Source: Actinoplanes derwentensis (lineage in GTDB: Bacteria; Actinomycetota; Actinomycetes; Mycobacteriales; Micromonosporaceae). From it: a DNA stretch of 64,000 nucleotides. A program made the translations under genes and the position numbers. The notes below the pieces were generated by a model. It made no database searches. It was not told where the DNA came from and saw nothing but the letters and a program-made list of their open reading frames with translations. The DNA lies in assembly GCF_900104725.1 (NCBI RefSeq), contig NZ_LT629758.1, forward strand, positions 4,030,001 through 4,094,000, written 5' to 3'. Shown piece after piece: positions 34,943-44,170 of the stretch (positions are counted from its first letter, which is position 1; each line of letters starts with the position of its first letter).

Positions 34943-37861
34943 TCACCCCTGGGGGAACAGCCGGGCGTATTCGGCGTAGCCGGTTGCCACGTCGACCTGC
35001 GCCCAGAACCGGTGGTAGTTGAACGTCGGCGCGGCGCCGCCGTTCAGGTACGCCTGGACCTTCGGGAAGTCCGGGTCACTGCGGTAGAAACTGCGGATGT
35101 CCAGGAACGAGACACCCGGCTTGATCACGTCACCGTTGGGCATCTCCCCGGTCCAGCCCGGCGGGATGTAGAGACCCTGGCCGGTCGAGGCGTTGTAGAC
35201 GTCGTCGAACCGGTTGTAGTCGGCGCGGGTCTCGGTGCTCGACACGCCCTTGCCGTCCTTGAACGCCCAGATCGCGTCGAGCAGCCCCTTGGCCGCCGTC
35301 TTGGCCTGCGCGTTACCGGACTTGGCCGCGTAGAACGTGAGCAGCTTGGCGAACGAGCCGGCCACGCCCAGGTCCTGGCTGTGGTTGCTGACCGTGACGT
35401 GCAGGTTGGTGTTGGCCGCCGGACTGGACGGATTCCAGGTGGCCGGCGCACCCGACCAGGCCAGGTCGGACGGGATGGCGAAGGTGGTCGTGCCGATCGT
35501 GGTGTTGGCCAGCGCCCACGGCACCCACTTGTCGAGCACCGCCTTGGCCTTGGCGTTGCCGGTCACGTAGTACAGCTCGGCGAGCCGTTCGAGGGACCAG
35601 GTCTGCATGCCGAACCAGCGGTTGGACGGCGGGTCCTCGTAGACCGGGGCCTCGACGTACGACAGCCCGTAGAACTGCGGAACGTTCGTGGGCCGGGCCG
35701 AGTAGTCGCCGTTCCAGCTGTTGGTCGCGCCACCGGCGATGGCCCCCTCGGACGACTGCAGCCACTGGTAGAACTCCAGCTGCCGGTCGAGGCTGGTCTG
35801 CCAGTCGGCCTTCGCGGTCGGTGACTTCGGGTTGAAGGCGGTGACGTTGGACAGGATGTAGGCGGCCATCGGGTTCTGGTAGCCGAAGTGGCTGGTGCTG
35901 GAGCCGATCCGCCACGCCCAGCCGGCACTGGTGTCGTAGGCGCCGCCCCAGGCGTAGTACCAGGACATCAGGTTGCTGGAGGCGTTCTTGCCGGTGCCCG
36001 CGGGACACGAGGTGGAACCGCAACCGGGCTGCTTGAAGTACTTGTCGTAGAACGAGTAACGCAGGTAGTCGCCCATCTTGGCGGCGTTGGTGACGGCCGA
36101 CGCGACCTGGGACGCCTTGCCCTGCTCGGTGGCCCACTGCAGCGCCCAGTAGGCGACCTGCACGACCCGGGCGTCCGCGTCCGGGGCGTTGGTGTACTTC
36201 CACTGCTTGGCGTACGACGCGTCCTTGGTGAACAGGTCGAGGTAACCGTTCGGGCCGCCGTGCGCGAACGTGTCGCACGCGGGCTGCGGGACGGTCTCCC
36301 AGGTCGATTCCTGCGGGCCGCGCTGGAAGGTGTTGATGTAGGCGACGCGGGTGGTGCCGTCACCGCAGTGGCCGAAGCCGTACGTGTTGTCCACGTCCAG
36401 CAGCCAGTGCATGCCGTAGATGTCATCGGTGCCGTACGCCGTCTTCAGCTCCGCGGCGAGCGGGTCGGTGCCGACGCTGACACTCGTGTCGAGCTGCGAC
36501 GGGTACTGCGACGGCAGCGGGTGTTCGGCCGCGTACGTCGCCGGTTTGGCGGGGTTGTAGTTGGCGTTGGTCGGCTGGTCGGCGTGCGACGGGATGATGT
36601 ACTTCTCCATCGTCGCCCAGGCGCTGTTGAACGCCGTCCAGCTGCCGCTGATCCGGGCCTGCGAGGCTTCCAGCCACAGCCAGTAGCTGAAGGCCTCGCT
36701 GGTGGTCTCGTGGCCGTGGTCGGGCGCCTCGTCGATCAGCGTCTCGATCGAGTGGTACGGCACGCCCTCCGGGCTGAAGTACCCGTTGGCCGGGCTCTTC
36801 AGGTCGTTGTAGAGCTGCGTGAACCGGGCGTCGACCGAACCCTGGTCGGCGACCGTGACCCCGAGCTGGGCGGCGGTGTAGCCGCTGCTGGTGGCCGAGA
36901 TCGTCGCGGTGGCCCCGATCGCCGCGGCGGTGGAGGCGGCGACCGTGACCGCCTGGCCGGTGCCCCAGTTCGACGGGGTGAAGGTGAGACTCGCCGGGGT
37001 CACGGTGACCGCGGTCGACCCGGCGCTGCGGGCGACGGCCACCGTGACGTTCGCGGTCGGCGCCTTGCTCAGCGACACCCGGAACGCGCCACTGGCACCC
37101 GGTGAGATCGCCAGCGAGGTGGCGTCGGCGACGATCGCCGGGGTGGTCGACGCGTCCACGAAGACCGGCACGTCGGCGGTGCTGCTGCGGGTGCCGGCGT
37201 TGTCGAACGCGACAGCCTGCAGGTGGTAGGCGGCGGACTGCGCCGGAACCCCGTCCCAGGTGTACGCGTACGGCGCGGTGGTGTCACTGCCGAGCAGCAG
37301 GCCGTCGTGGTAGAACTCGACCCGGCTGATCGTCTGCCCGGTGGCCGCGGTGGCGGTGGCCGCGATCGGGATGGACGCCGGAGCGGTGTACCTGGTGTTC
37401 GCCGCCGGGCTGCTGATCGCCACGGTGGGCGCGTTCGCCGTCTGGTTGCAGGTGGTGCCGTTCAGGGTGAACACGGTCGGCACCGGGTTGGCCGTGGTGA
37501 ACGTGCCGTTGAAACCGGTGCCCACGGTCGCGCCGGTGGCCAGCGCGCCGTTCCAGGCCGCGTTGTCGACGGTGACCCGGGTGCCGGACTGGCTGTAGAC
37601 GCCGCTCCAGCCCTGTCCCGCCTTCTGATTGGCGTCCGGGAAGTCGAACTGCAACTTCCACGTACTCAGCGGGTCTCCGGTGTTCTTGATCTGGATGTCG
37701 CCGGTGAACCCGCCGGTCCACTGGCTCTGCACCTTGTAGACGACGGTGCAGCCGGCCGCGGCATAGGCCGGGGCGCCGGCCGCGAGGACCGCGCCGGCGC
37801 CGAGAACGGCGACGCCGGAGACGGCCAGCCTGCGTCGCAGGCGTTGTCTGAAGGGACTCAC
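34943..37861 (-). CDS. Secreted GH48 cellulase with N-terminal CBM2 and two beta-sandwich modules
   Basis: GH48 enzymes are the main processive cellobiohydrolases of bacterial cellulose degradation. From GTG 37861 the protein has 972 residues. Order: signal peptide (to about 37), family 2 cellulose-binding module (CTVVYKVQSQW), an Ig-like domain with NPVPTVFTLNGTTC before it and VEFYHDGLLLGSD inside it, a second beta-sandwich (NVTVAVARSAGS), then GH48 from about residue 335. Catalytic-domain landmarks include HGHETTSEAFSYWLWLEA (the Glu is the expected acid), DIYGMHWLLDVDNTYGFG and TFQRGPQESTWETVPQPACD. It is the middle gene of the GH74-GH48-AA10 run. Confidence 0.95.
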   Translation of the reverse strand: MSPFRQRLRRRLAVSGVAVLGAGAVLAAGAPAYAAAGCTVVYKVQSQWTGGFTGDIQIKNTGDPLSTWKLQFDFPDANQKAGQGWSGVYSQSGTRVTVDNAAWNGALATGATVGTGFNGTFTTANPVPTVFTLNGTTCNQTANAPTVAISSPAANTRYTAPASIPIAATATAATGQTISRVEFYHDGLLLGSDTTAPYAYTWDGVPAQSAAYHLQAVAFDNAGTRSSTADVPVFVDASTTPAIVADATSLAISPGASGAFRVSLSKAPTANVTVAVARSAGSTAVTVTPASLTFTPSNWGTGQAVTVAASTAAAIGATATISATSSGYTAAQLGVTVADQGSVDARFTQLYNDLKSPANGYFSPEGVPYHSIETLIDEAPDHGHETTSEAFSYWLWLEASQARISGSWTAFNSAWATMEKYIIPSHADQPTNANYNPAKPATYAAEHPLPSQYPSQLDTSVSVGTDPLAAELKTAYGTDDIYGMHWLLDVDNTYGFGHCGDGTTRVAYINTFQRGPQESTWETVPQPACDTFAHGGPNGYLDLFTKDASYAKQWKYTNAPDADARVVQVAYWALQWATEQGKASQVASAVTNAAKMGDYLRYSFYDKYFKQPGCGSTSCPAGTGKNASSNLMSWYYAWGGAYDTSAGWAWRIGSSTSHFGYQNPMAAYILSNVTAFNPKSPTAKADWQTSLDRQLEFYQWLQSSEGAIAGGATNSWNGDYSARPTNVPQFYGLSYVEAPVYEDPPSNRWFGMQTWSLERLAELYYVTGNAKAKAVLDKWVPWALANTTIGTTTFAIPSDLAWSGAPATWNPSSPAANTNLHVTVSNHSQDLGVAGSFAKLLTFYAAKSGNAQAKTAAKGLLDAIWAFKDGKGVSSTETRADYNRFDDVYNASTGQGLYIPPGWTGEMPNGDVIKPGVSFLDIRSFYRSDPDFPKVQAYLNGGAAPTFNYHRFWAQVDVATGYAEYARLFPQG

Positions 37862-37890
37862 GGGGGATGTTCCTCTCCGCCGGGGTTTCT

Positions 37891-37924
37891 CCGGTGGCGC
37901 CCGGTCGGACCCGGGCGCCACCGG
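37891..37924 (-). other. Intercistronic hairpin between GH74 and GH48 genes
   Basis: CCGGTGGCGCCCGG (37891-37904) pairs perfectly with CCGGGCGCCACCGG (37911-37924) around a six-base loop. No T-run follows in the leftward direction, so it is more likely an mRNA-stability or partial-termination element than a full terminator. Confidence 0.65.
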
Positions 37925-37930
37925 ACCGGC

Positions 37931-40651
37931 CTACGGGGTGGTGGAACAGGTGACGGGGGACGGGATGGGGTTGGTGGTGCCGGTGGTGCTGCCGAGGAAT
38001 CCGAAGGTGGTGGAGGCCCCGGACGCGAGGGTGCCGTTGTATCCGGCGTTGACGACGCTGACGGCGGTTGCGGACTGGGTCGCGGTGCCGCCCCAGCTCT
38101 GGGTGACGGTCTGGCCGGCGGTGTAGGTCCAGCCGACCTTCCAGGCGTTGGTCGTGGCGGTTCCGTTGTTCCTGACGGTGACCTCGCCCTGGAAACCGCC
38201 CGACCAACTGCCGGTCAGCTTGTACGTCGCCGAACAGCCGGCGGACGGGCTGACGCTGGTACTAGGGCTGACGCTGGTACTGGGGCTGACGCTGGTACTG
38301 GGGCTGACGCTGGTACTAGGGCTGACGCTGGTACTAGGGCTGACGCTGGTACTAGGGCTGACGCTGGTACTGGGGCTCGCGGGCGTGGACGGGGTCGGCG
38401 AAGCCGGGCCTCCGGTGCGGTCGGCGTAGAGGATGCCGCGGCCGTTGGTGCCCAGGTAGACCCGGCCGTAGACCCGCGGGTCACCGGCCAGGGCGTCACC
38501 GGCGTTGCCGTACTGGTGCTTGTCGTCGTTGATCCGGACCCAGTAGGCGCCGCTGTTGTCGGAGCGGAACACCCCGTCCACGCCGTCGACCGTGCCGACC
38601 AGGAACACCGCGGGGACGGTCGCGCCGGGAGCAGCCTTGCCGAACGCCACGTTGATCCCCTCGGAGACGCCGCCGCCGACGGTGGTGAACGTCTGACCGG
38701 AGTCGGTGGACCGGAACAGCCCGTTCTTCGCCGCCACCCATACCTGACCGGCGGCACCGGGGACGGCCTTCACGTTGACCCGGCCCTCGGTGGGCAGGAC
38801 GACCGACCGGGCGGTGAACGTGGCCCCGCCGTCGGTGCTGGTGTAGAACTTTCCGGCGGCGTACGCATAGAAGGTCCCGGGGTTGACCCGGTCGCTCTCG
38901 ACCTTGGCCCCGGCCGGAATACCGGTGGAGGCGGTCCAGGTGCTGCCGCGGGTGGTCGAGTAGTGCACGCCGACACCGGCCGGGGCCCAGACCACGTTGT
39001 TCGCGTCCGCGCCGACCGCGACGGTGCCGCCGCCGGTCACGCCGGCCGGTTCCTGACCCTGGTACCAGTTCTTGCCGCCGTCGTTGGAGATCCCGATGTG
39101 CGGGGCCGCGTCACCGTTGCCCACCCGGACGAAGAACGCCGGGCTCAGTTCGGCGAAATCGAGGCCGGTGTTGCTGCCCAGCGAGGGGGTGTCGTGGAAG
39201 TTCGGCGGCACCGTGTCCAGGTCGGCGTGGTGGAAGCCGCCGACGTCACCGAGTGCGCTGACCAGCGGGGCTCCCGACGGCGGGCTGGCCAGGTCGAGGA
39301 CCGCGGTCTCCTCGATGCCCTTGGCGTACGGCTTGATGGTGAACGTGGTGTTGCTGTCCCAGTTGGTCAGCTGGGTGGTCCCGTAGACGGTCGCGCCGGT
39401 GCCGTAGAGCAGCCGGTTGGAGTCGAACGGGTCGATCGCCAGGGACTCGTTCATCCAGCCGAGTTTCGGGCTCTCCTCGGGCGCCTGGGCGGTGCTGTTG
39501 AAGTCCAGCCACGGGTTGGCCGAGATGTCCATGGTGTAGCGCTTGGTCCGGCTCGGGTAGCTCGTCCAGTCCCAGGCCCGGGTCCAGGTGGCGCCGTAGT
39601 CGGTGGAGCGGAAGAAGATCGCGTCGGGCCACCAGGAGATCTGGGTGGCGACCATCAGGGTGCCGGGCTTCTGGGCGTCCACGGTCAGGCCGGAGTAGCC
39701 GTAGTAGCGGTCGGCGACCGGGGTCGGTGAGATGTCGGTCCAGACGCCGGTGGTGGTGTCCAGGCGGGCCACCTGACCGGCGGCGCCGTCGTACGGTCCG
39801 CCGGTGTCGCTGGTGGCGATGAACAGGTATTTGCCCTGGATCACGCCCTTGTGTGCGAGATATCCGGTCGGTTGCCCGGCGACGCGCTCCCACGTGGCGC
39901 CGGAGTCGAGCGAGCGGTAGACCGGGTTCTCCTTGTCAGCGACGCCGACGTATACAGCGGGTGACGCCGGATCGAATGTCACCCATGTCAGCCCTTGGTT
40001 CTGGTTCAGATAGCCGTTCGGGTCGGACGGGTCGGCGACATAGTTACCGGCGTTAGGGAAGTTGGTCACTTTCCCCCACGTGACGCCGTAGTCGGTGCTG
40101 CGCCAGAGCCCGTTTCCGCCCTCGGCGGCGAAATAGACCTTCCGGCTGTCCCTGGGGTCGACGGCGAGGCGCTCCCCCATGCCGCGACCGGGCATGTTGC
40201 CGCCGACCTTGAACGGCAGAGCCGTCCGTGACCAGGTGTTTCCCTTGTCGGTCGACCGCAGGATCGCGCCGTTGTTGGGGTCCCAGGAGTTGGTGTACAT
40301 CCCGACGGCGGCGTAGACCCGGCTGGTGTCGACCGGGTCGGGAGCGATGCTCAGCACACCGTTGTGACCCCAGTCGTCCTGGCCGACCCAGTCCAGCAGC
40401 GGGGTCCAGCTCTGCGCGGACTGGCTCCAGCGGTAGGCGCCGCCGATGTCGGTCCGGCTGTAGATGAGGTCCTTCTCGCCCGGGTTGAAGACGATGCCGG
40501 GCACGAAACCACCGCCGTCGATCCGGACGTTCTTCCAGGTGTAGGGCTCGGCGGGGGCGGCGGTAGCGACGTGGGGGCCGGCGGCGACGGCGACCGCGGT
40601 GGCAGCGGTCATGAGGGCGGCGACGATCACGCCGCCGGTGGACCTTCGCAT
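37931..40651 (-). CDS. Secreted GH74 xyloglucanase with C-terminal CBM2
   Basis: This 906-residue secreted endo-xyloglucanase starts at ATG 40651 (AAAGGG nine bases upstream). An in-frame ATG at 40669 has no ribosome site. The signal peptide ends near ATAAPAEP. Residues 30-740 form the double seven-bladed propeller of GH74, opening with NVRIDGGGFVPGIVFNP and IYSRTDIGGAYRW, with many Asp-box-like DxGxTW turns (STDKGNTWS, STDYGVTWG, NDGGKNWYQ, STDGGATF). A linker of seven STSVSP repeats joins a CBM2 starting at CSATYKLTGSW. It is the promoter-proximal gene of the cellulase operon, just behind a CebR box. Confidence 0.94.
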   Translation of the reverse strand: MRRSTGGVIVAALMTAATAVAVAAGPHVATAAPAEPYTWKNVRIDGGGFVPGIVFNPGEKDLIYSRTDIGGAYRWSQSAQSWTPLLDWVGQDDWGHNGVLSIAPDPVDTSRVYAAVGMYTNSWDPNNGAILRSTDKGNTWSRTALPFKVGGNMPGRGMGERLAVDPRDSRKVYFAAEGGNGLWRSTDYGVTWGKVTNFPNAGNYVADPSDPNGYLNQNQGLTWVTFDPASPAVYVGVADKENPVYRSLDSGATWERVAGQPTGYLAHKGVIQGKYLFIATSDTGGPYDGAAGQVARLDTTTGVWTDISPTPVADRYYGYSGLTVDAQKPGTLMVATQISWWPDAIFFRSTDYGATWTRAWDWTSYPSRTKRYTMDISANPWLDFNSTAQAPEESPKLGWMNESLAIDPFDSNRLLYGTGATVYGTTQLTNWDSNTTFTIKPYAKGIEETAVLDLASPPSGAPLVSALGDVGGFHHADLDTVPPNFHDTPSLGSNTGLDFAELSPAFFVRVGNGDAAPHIGISNDGGKNWYQGQEPAGVTGGGTVAVGADANNVVWAPAGVGVHYSTTRGSTWTASTGIPAGAKVESDRVNPGTFYAYAAGKFYTSTDGGATFTARSVVLPTEGRVNVKAVPGAAGQVWVAAKNGLFRSTDSGQTFTTVGGGVSEGINVAFGKAAPGATVPAVFLVGTVDGVDGVFRSDNSGAYWVRINDDKHQYGNAGDALAGDPRVYGRVYLGTNGRGILYADRTGGPASPTPSTPASPSTSVSPSTSVSPSTSVSPSTSVSPSTSVSPSTSVSPSTSVSPSAGCSATYKLTGSWSGGFQGEVTVRNNGTATTNAWKVGWTYTAGQTVTQSWGGTATQSATAVSVVNAGYNGTLASGASTTFGFLGSTTGTTNPIPSPVTCSTTP
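38247..38372. repeat. Seven 18-bp tandem repeats coding the GH74 linker
   Basis: Seven perfect-length copies of GGGCTGACGCTGGTACT(A/G) differ only in the last base. On the coding (minus) strand each unit encodes STSVSP. The near-identity of units suggests recent expansion. Confidence 0.9.
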
Positions 40652-40682
40652 GGGGGATGACCCTTTCATTGACGCACATGAG

Positions 40683-40696
40683 TGGGAGCGCTCCCA
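40683..40696. promoter_or_regulatory. CebR-type operator TGGGAGCGCTCCCA upstream of GH74
   Basis: This is identical in all 14 bases to the box at 20851. It lies 31 bp upstream of the GH74 ATG and directly downstream of the predicted -10, covering the likely transcription start. A LacI-family CebR-like repressor, released by cello-oligosaccharide, is expected to control the GH74-GH48-AA10 operon. Confidence 0.92.
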
Positions 40697-40697
40697 A

Positions 40698-40726
40698 AGC
40701 GTCTGCCGATGTCATCTTCATGTCAA
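40698..40726 (-). promoter_or_regulatory. Promoter of the cellulase operon
   Basis: On the minus strand a perfect -35 TTGACA (40726-40721), a 17-base spacer and a weak -10 GACGCT (40703-40698) precede the CebR box. The strong -35 and optimal spacing make this the best promoter call in the region. Confidence 0.65.
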
Positions 40727-40810
40727 GAGCCGGAAACTTCACGGTGACATCAGGGCGACAGTGGGCTACTGGTCGGCAACCATCCGATGGAAGTGGACAA
40801 TCAGTGACAT

Positions 40811-40837
40811 TTGACTGCTGGAAAGGCTGTGTATCAT
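40811..40837 (+). promoter_or_regulatory. Candidate promoter of the UDP-glucose dehydrogenase gene
   Basis: TTGACT (40811-40816) and TATCAT (40832-40837) are separated by 15 bases, shorter than ideal; shifting the -35 to TTTGAC gives 16. A 16-bp palindrome CGGGCCGGCCGGCCCG at 40874-40889 lies in the predicted leader. The remainder of the 312-bp region between GH74 and this gene shows nothing else. Confidence 0.4.
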
Positions 40838-40963
40838 TCGGCCGGAACACGCAGGTCGGCGTCATCCGGGGCGCGGGCCGGCCGGCCCGGCGAGAGGCCG
40901 GTTAAACCACGTTCCGCATACGTGGCGTAACCGCGGGTACGGCGTAGCGGTGGAGGAGATTGC

Positions 40964-42328
<1,365 letters not shown>

Positions 42329-42345
42329 ACCTCGTTACGCTCGTT

Positions 42346-42389
42346 ACCGCCGTGGCGGCCCGCTGGGCTGCCGCGGCGGTTTCCTTTTT
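42346..42389 (+). terminator. Rho-independent terminator after UDP-glucose dehydrogenase
   Basis: A GC-rich stem (ACCGCCG / CGGCGGT with further inner GGC-GCC pairing) is followed by TTTCCTTTTT. It is the only hairpin in the window with a clear T-run. Confidence 0.85.
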
Positions 42390-42521
42390 GCGCTGTACCG
42401 CCGGATTAGCCCTGTCCAGCAAAACCGACTCACACCATACCGGTGAGGCGTTTAGTCCGGATAAATATGGGCATCTACCTACGAAAAGGTTCGGATACCG
42501 ATAGGCTCTTCCACCAATCTT

Positions 42522-42535
42522 CTTAACCGGTTAAG
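42522..42535. promoter_or_regulatory. Perfect palindrome CTTAACCGGTTAAG (LacI-type operator candidate)
   Basis: This 14-bp perfect palindrome with central CCGG lies 151 bp before the binding-protein gene. Its size, symmetry and position in front of a sugar importer suggest a LacI-family repressor site. It differs from the CebR box, so a second, sugar-specific regulator is implied. No regulator gene adjoins. Confidence 0.65.
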
Positions 42536-42607
42536 GTGCCGGAGGGTCGCAGCGATATCGTTACCGACTCGATCGCGCCGAAATCATTGCGCAACTTGCT
42601 GGTTACC

Positions 42608-42626
42608 TCTTGACTGTTGGTCAAGA
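42608..42626. promoter_or_regulatory. Inverted repeat TCTTGAC-TGTTG-GTCAAGA
   Basis: A perfect 7-5-7 dyad lies 60 bp upstream of the importer start. It could be a second operator or a leader hairpin. Confidence 0.45.
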
Positions 42627-42685
42627 AGCGCTTCGGACGGCGGCGTCGCAAGACGCCGGAGGCGCTATATGACATAGGGAGCGGT

Positions 42686-44053
42686 ATGTTCGTTCAACGT
42701 GGGAGTTCGCGATCACGGGTCGCGGTCGCCGGTGCCCTCAGCGTGGGCCTGGTCTTCGGTCTCAGCGCTTGCGGCGACAGCAGCGAAACGGACAGCGGGA
42801 CCACCGGGAGCTCGGCGGCAGCCATCGACTGCACGCCCTACACCGCCTTCGGTGACATCAAGGGCAAGACGGTCACGATCTACACCGGCATCGTGACCCC
42901 GGAGGACGCCCCGCACAAGGAGTCCTACAAACCCTTCGAGCAGTGCACCGGTGCCACCATCAAGTACGAGGGCGACAAGGCCTTCGAGACCCAGGTGCTG
43001 ATCCGGGCCGAGGCCGGCAACCCGCCGGACCTCGCGTTCGTGCCGCAGCCGGGTCTGCTGCAGCGCCTGGTCGCGACCGGCAAGGCCAAGGAAGCCCCGG
43101 CCGAGACCGCCGCCAACGTCGACAAGCACTTCGGCAAGGACTGGAAGGCGTACGGCACGGTCGACGGCAAGTTCTATGCCGCACCGCTGGGCGCCAACGT
43201 GAAGTCCCTGGTGTGGTACTCGCCCAAGGAGTTCAAGGACAGCGGCTACGCCGTCCCCACCACCCTGGCCGAGCTGAAGACCCTCAGCGACAAGATGGTC
43301 GCCGACGGCAAGAAGCCGTGGTGCGCGGGTATCGCGTCCGGTGAGGCGACCGGCTGGCCGCTCACCGACTGGATGGAGGACTTCTTCCTCCGTCTCAGCG
43401 GCCCCGAGGCGTACGACAAGTGGGTCAAGCACGAGATCCCCTTCAACGGCCCCGAGGCCACCGCGGCCCTCGACGCCGTCGGCGCCTACCTGAAGAACGA
43501 CGCCTACGTCAACGGCGGCCTCGGCGACGTCAAGAGCATCGCCGGCACCACCTTCCAGGACGCGGGTCTGCCGATCCTGGACGACCAGTGCTCGCTGCAC
43601 CGCCAGGCCTCGTTCTACGCCGCCAACTTCCCGAAGGGCAAGACGGTGGCCGAGGACGGCGACGTCTTCGCCTTCTACCTGCCGGGCGAGACCGCCGACA
43701 GCAAGCCGGTCCTGGGTGGTGGCGAGTTCGTCGTCGCGTTCGCCGACCGTCCCGAGGTCAAGGCGTTCCAGACCTACCTGTCCAGCGACACCTGGGCCAA
43801 CGCGAAGGCCAAGCTCTCCTCGGGCTGGGTCTCCGCCAACAAGGGTCTGGACCCCAACAACCTGACGAACCCGGTCGACAAGCTCTCGGCTGAGATCCTG
43901 CTGGACCCGAACGCCACGTTCCGCTTCGACGGCTCGGACATGATGCCCGCCGCCGTCGGTTCCAACGCGTTCTGGAAGCAGACCACCAACTGGATCACCG
44001 GCCAGGACACCAAGAAGACGCTCGACAACATCGAATCGGCCTGGCCGAAGTAA
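42686..44053 (+). CDS. Sugar ABC importer, substrate-binding lipoprotein (AglE-like)
   Basis: This 455-residue extracellular lipoprotein should capture an alpha-glucoside-type sugar. The start chosen is ATG 42686 (AGGGAG five bases upstream). The longer frame from 42617 begins with an arginine-rich stretch and lacks a site. The signal peptide ends in the lipobox FGLSAC. The mature part is a family 1 solute-binding fold (KTVTIYTGIVTPEDAP, GNPPDLAFVPQPGLLQRL, FYAAPLGANVKSLVWY, TGWPLTDWMEDFFLRLSG), a composition I associate with the AglE proteins of Actinoplanes and relatives. It is the first gene of a three-gene operon; a hairpin right after it may raise its level relative to the permeases. Confidence 0.9.
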   Translation: MFVQRGSSRSRVAVAGALSVGLVFGLSACGDSSETDSGTTGSSAAAIDCTPYTAFGDIKGKTVTIYTGIVTPEDAPHKESYKPFEQCTGATIKYEGDKAFETQVLIRAEAGNPPDLAFVPQPGLLQRLVATGKAKEAPAETAANVDKHFGKDWKAYGTVDGKFYAAPLGANVKSLVWYSPKEFKDSGYAVPTTLAELKTLSDKMVADGKKPWCAGIASGEATGWPLTDWMEDFFLRLSGPEAYDKWVKHEIPFNGPEATAALDAVGAYLKNDAYVNGGLGDVKSIAGTTFQDAGLPILDDQCSLHRQASFYAANFPKGKTVAEDGDVFAFYLPGETADSKPVLGGGEFVVAFADRPEVKAFQTYLSSDTWANAKAKLSSGWVSANKGLDPNNLTNPVDKLSAEILLDPNATFRFDGSDMMPAAVGSNAFWKQTTNWITGQDTKKTLDNIESAWPK

Positions 44054-44068
44054 TCTGCGAGTAACAAT

Positions 44069-44097
44069 GGGCCGGTCGGGTATCCCCCGGCCGGCCC
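44069..44097 (+). other. Hairpin between binding protein and permease genes (attenuator/stabiliser)
   Basis: GGGCCGG/CCGGCCC with an inner CGGG/CCCG stem forms an almost uninterrupted hairpin 16 bp after the binding-protein stop, without a T-run. Such elements often keep binding-protein mRNA more abundant than permease mRNA. Confidence 0.65.
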
Positions 44098-44170
44098 TAG
44101 CAGTCTCTCGCTTTCTGTTCTTCACTTAACCTCCTCTCTCGCTTGGAACAACCAAGGAGGAACGGGCCGC

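Larger units (their letters stand above)
42390..42685. other. Promoter/leader region of the sugar importer
   Basis: This 296-base region has no gene. The stretch around 42430-42500 is clearly AT-rich for this genome and should hold the promoter. It contains the two inverted repeats listed at 42522 and 42608. Confidence 0.5.
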
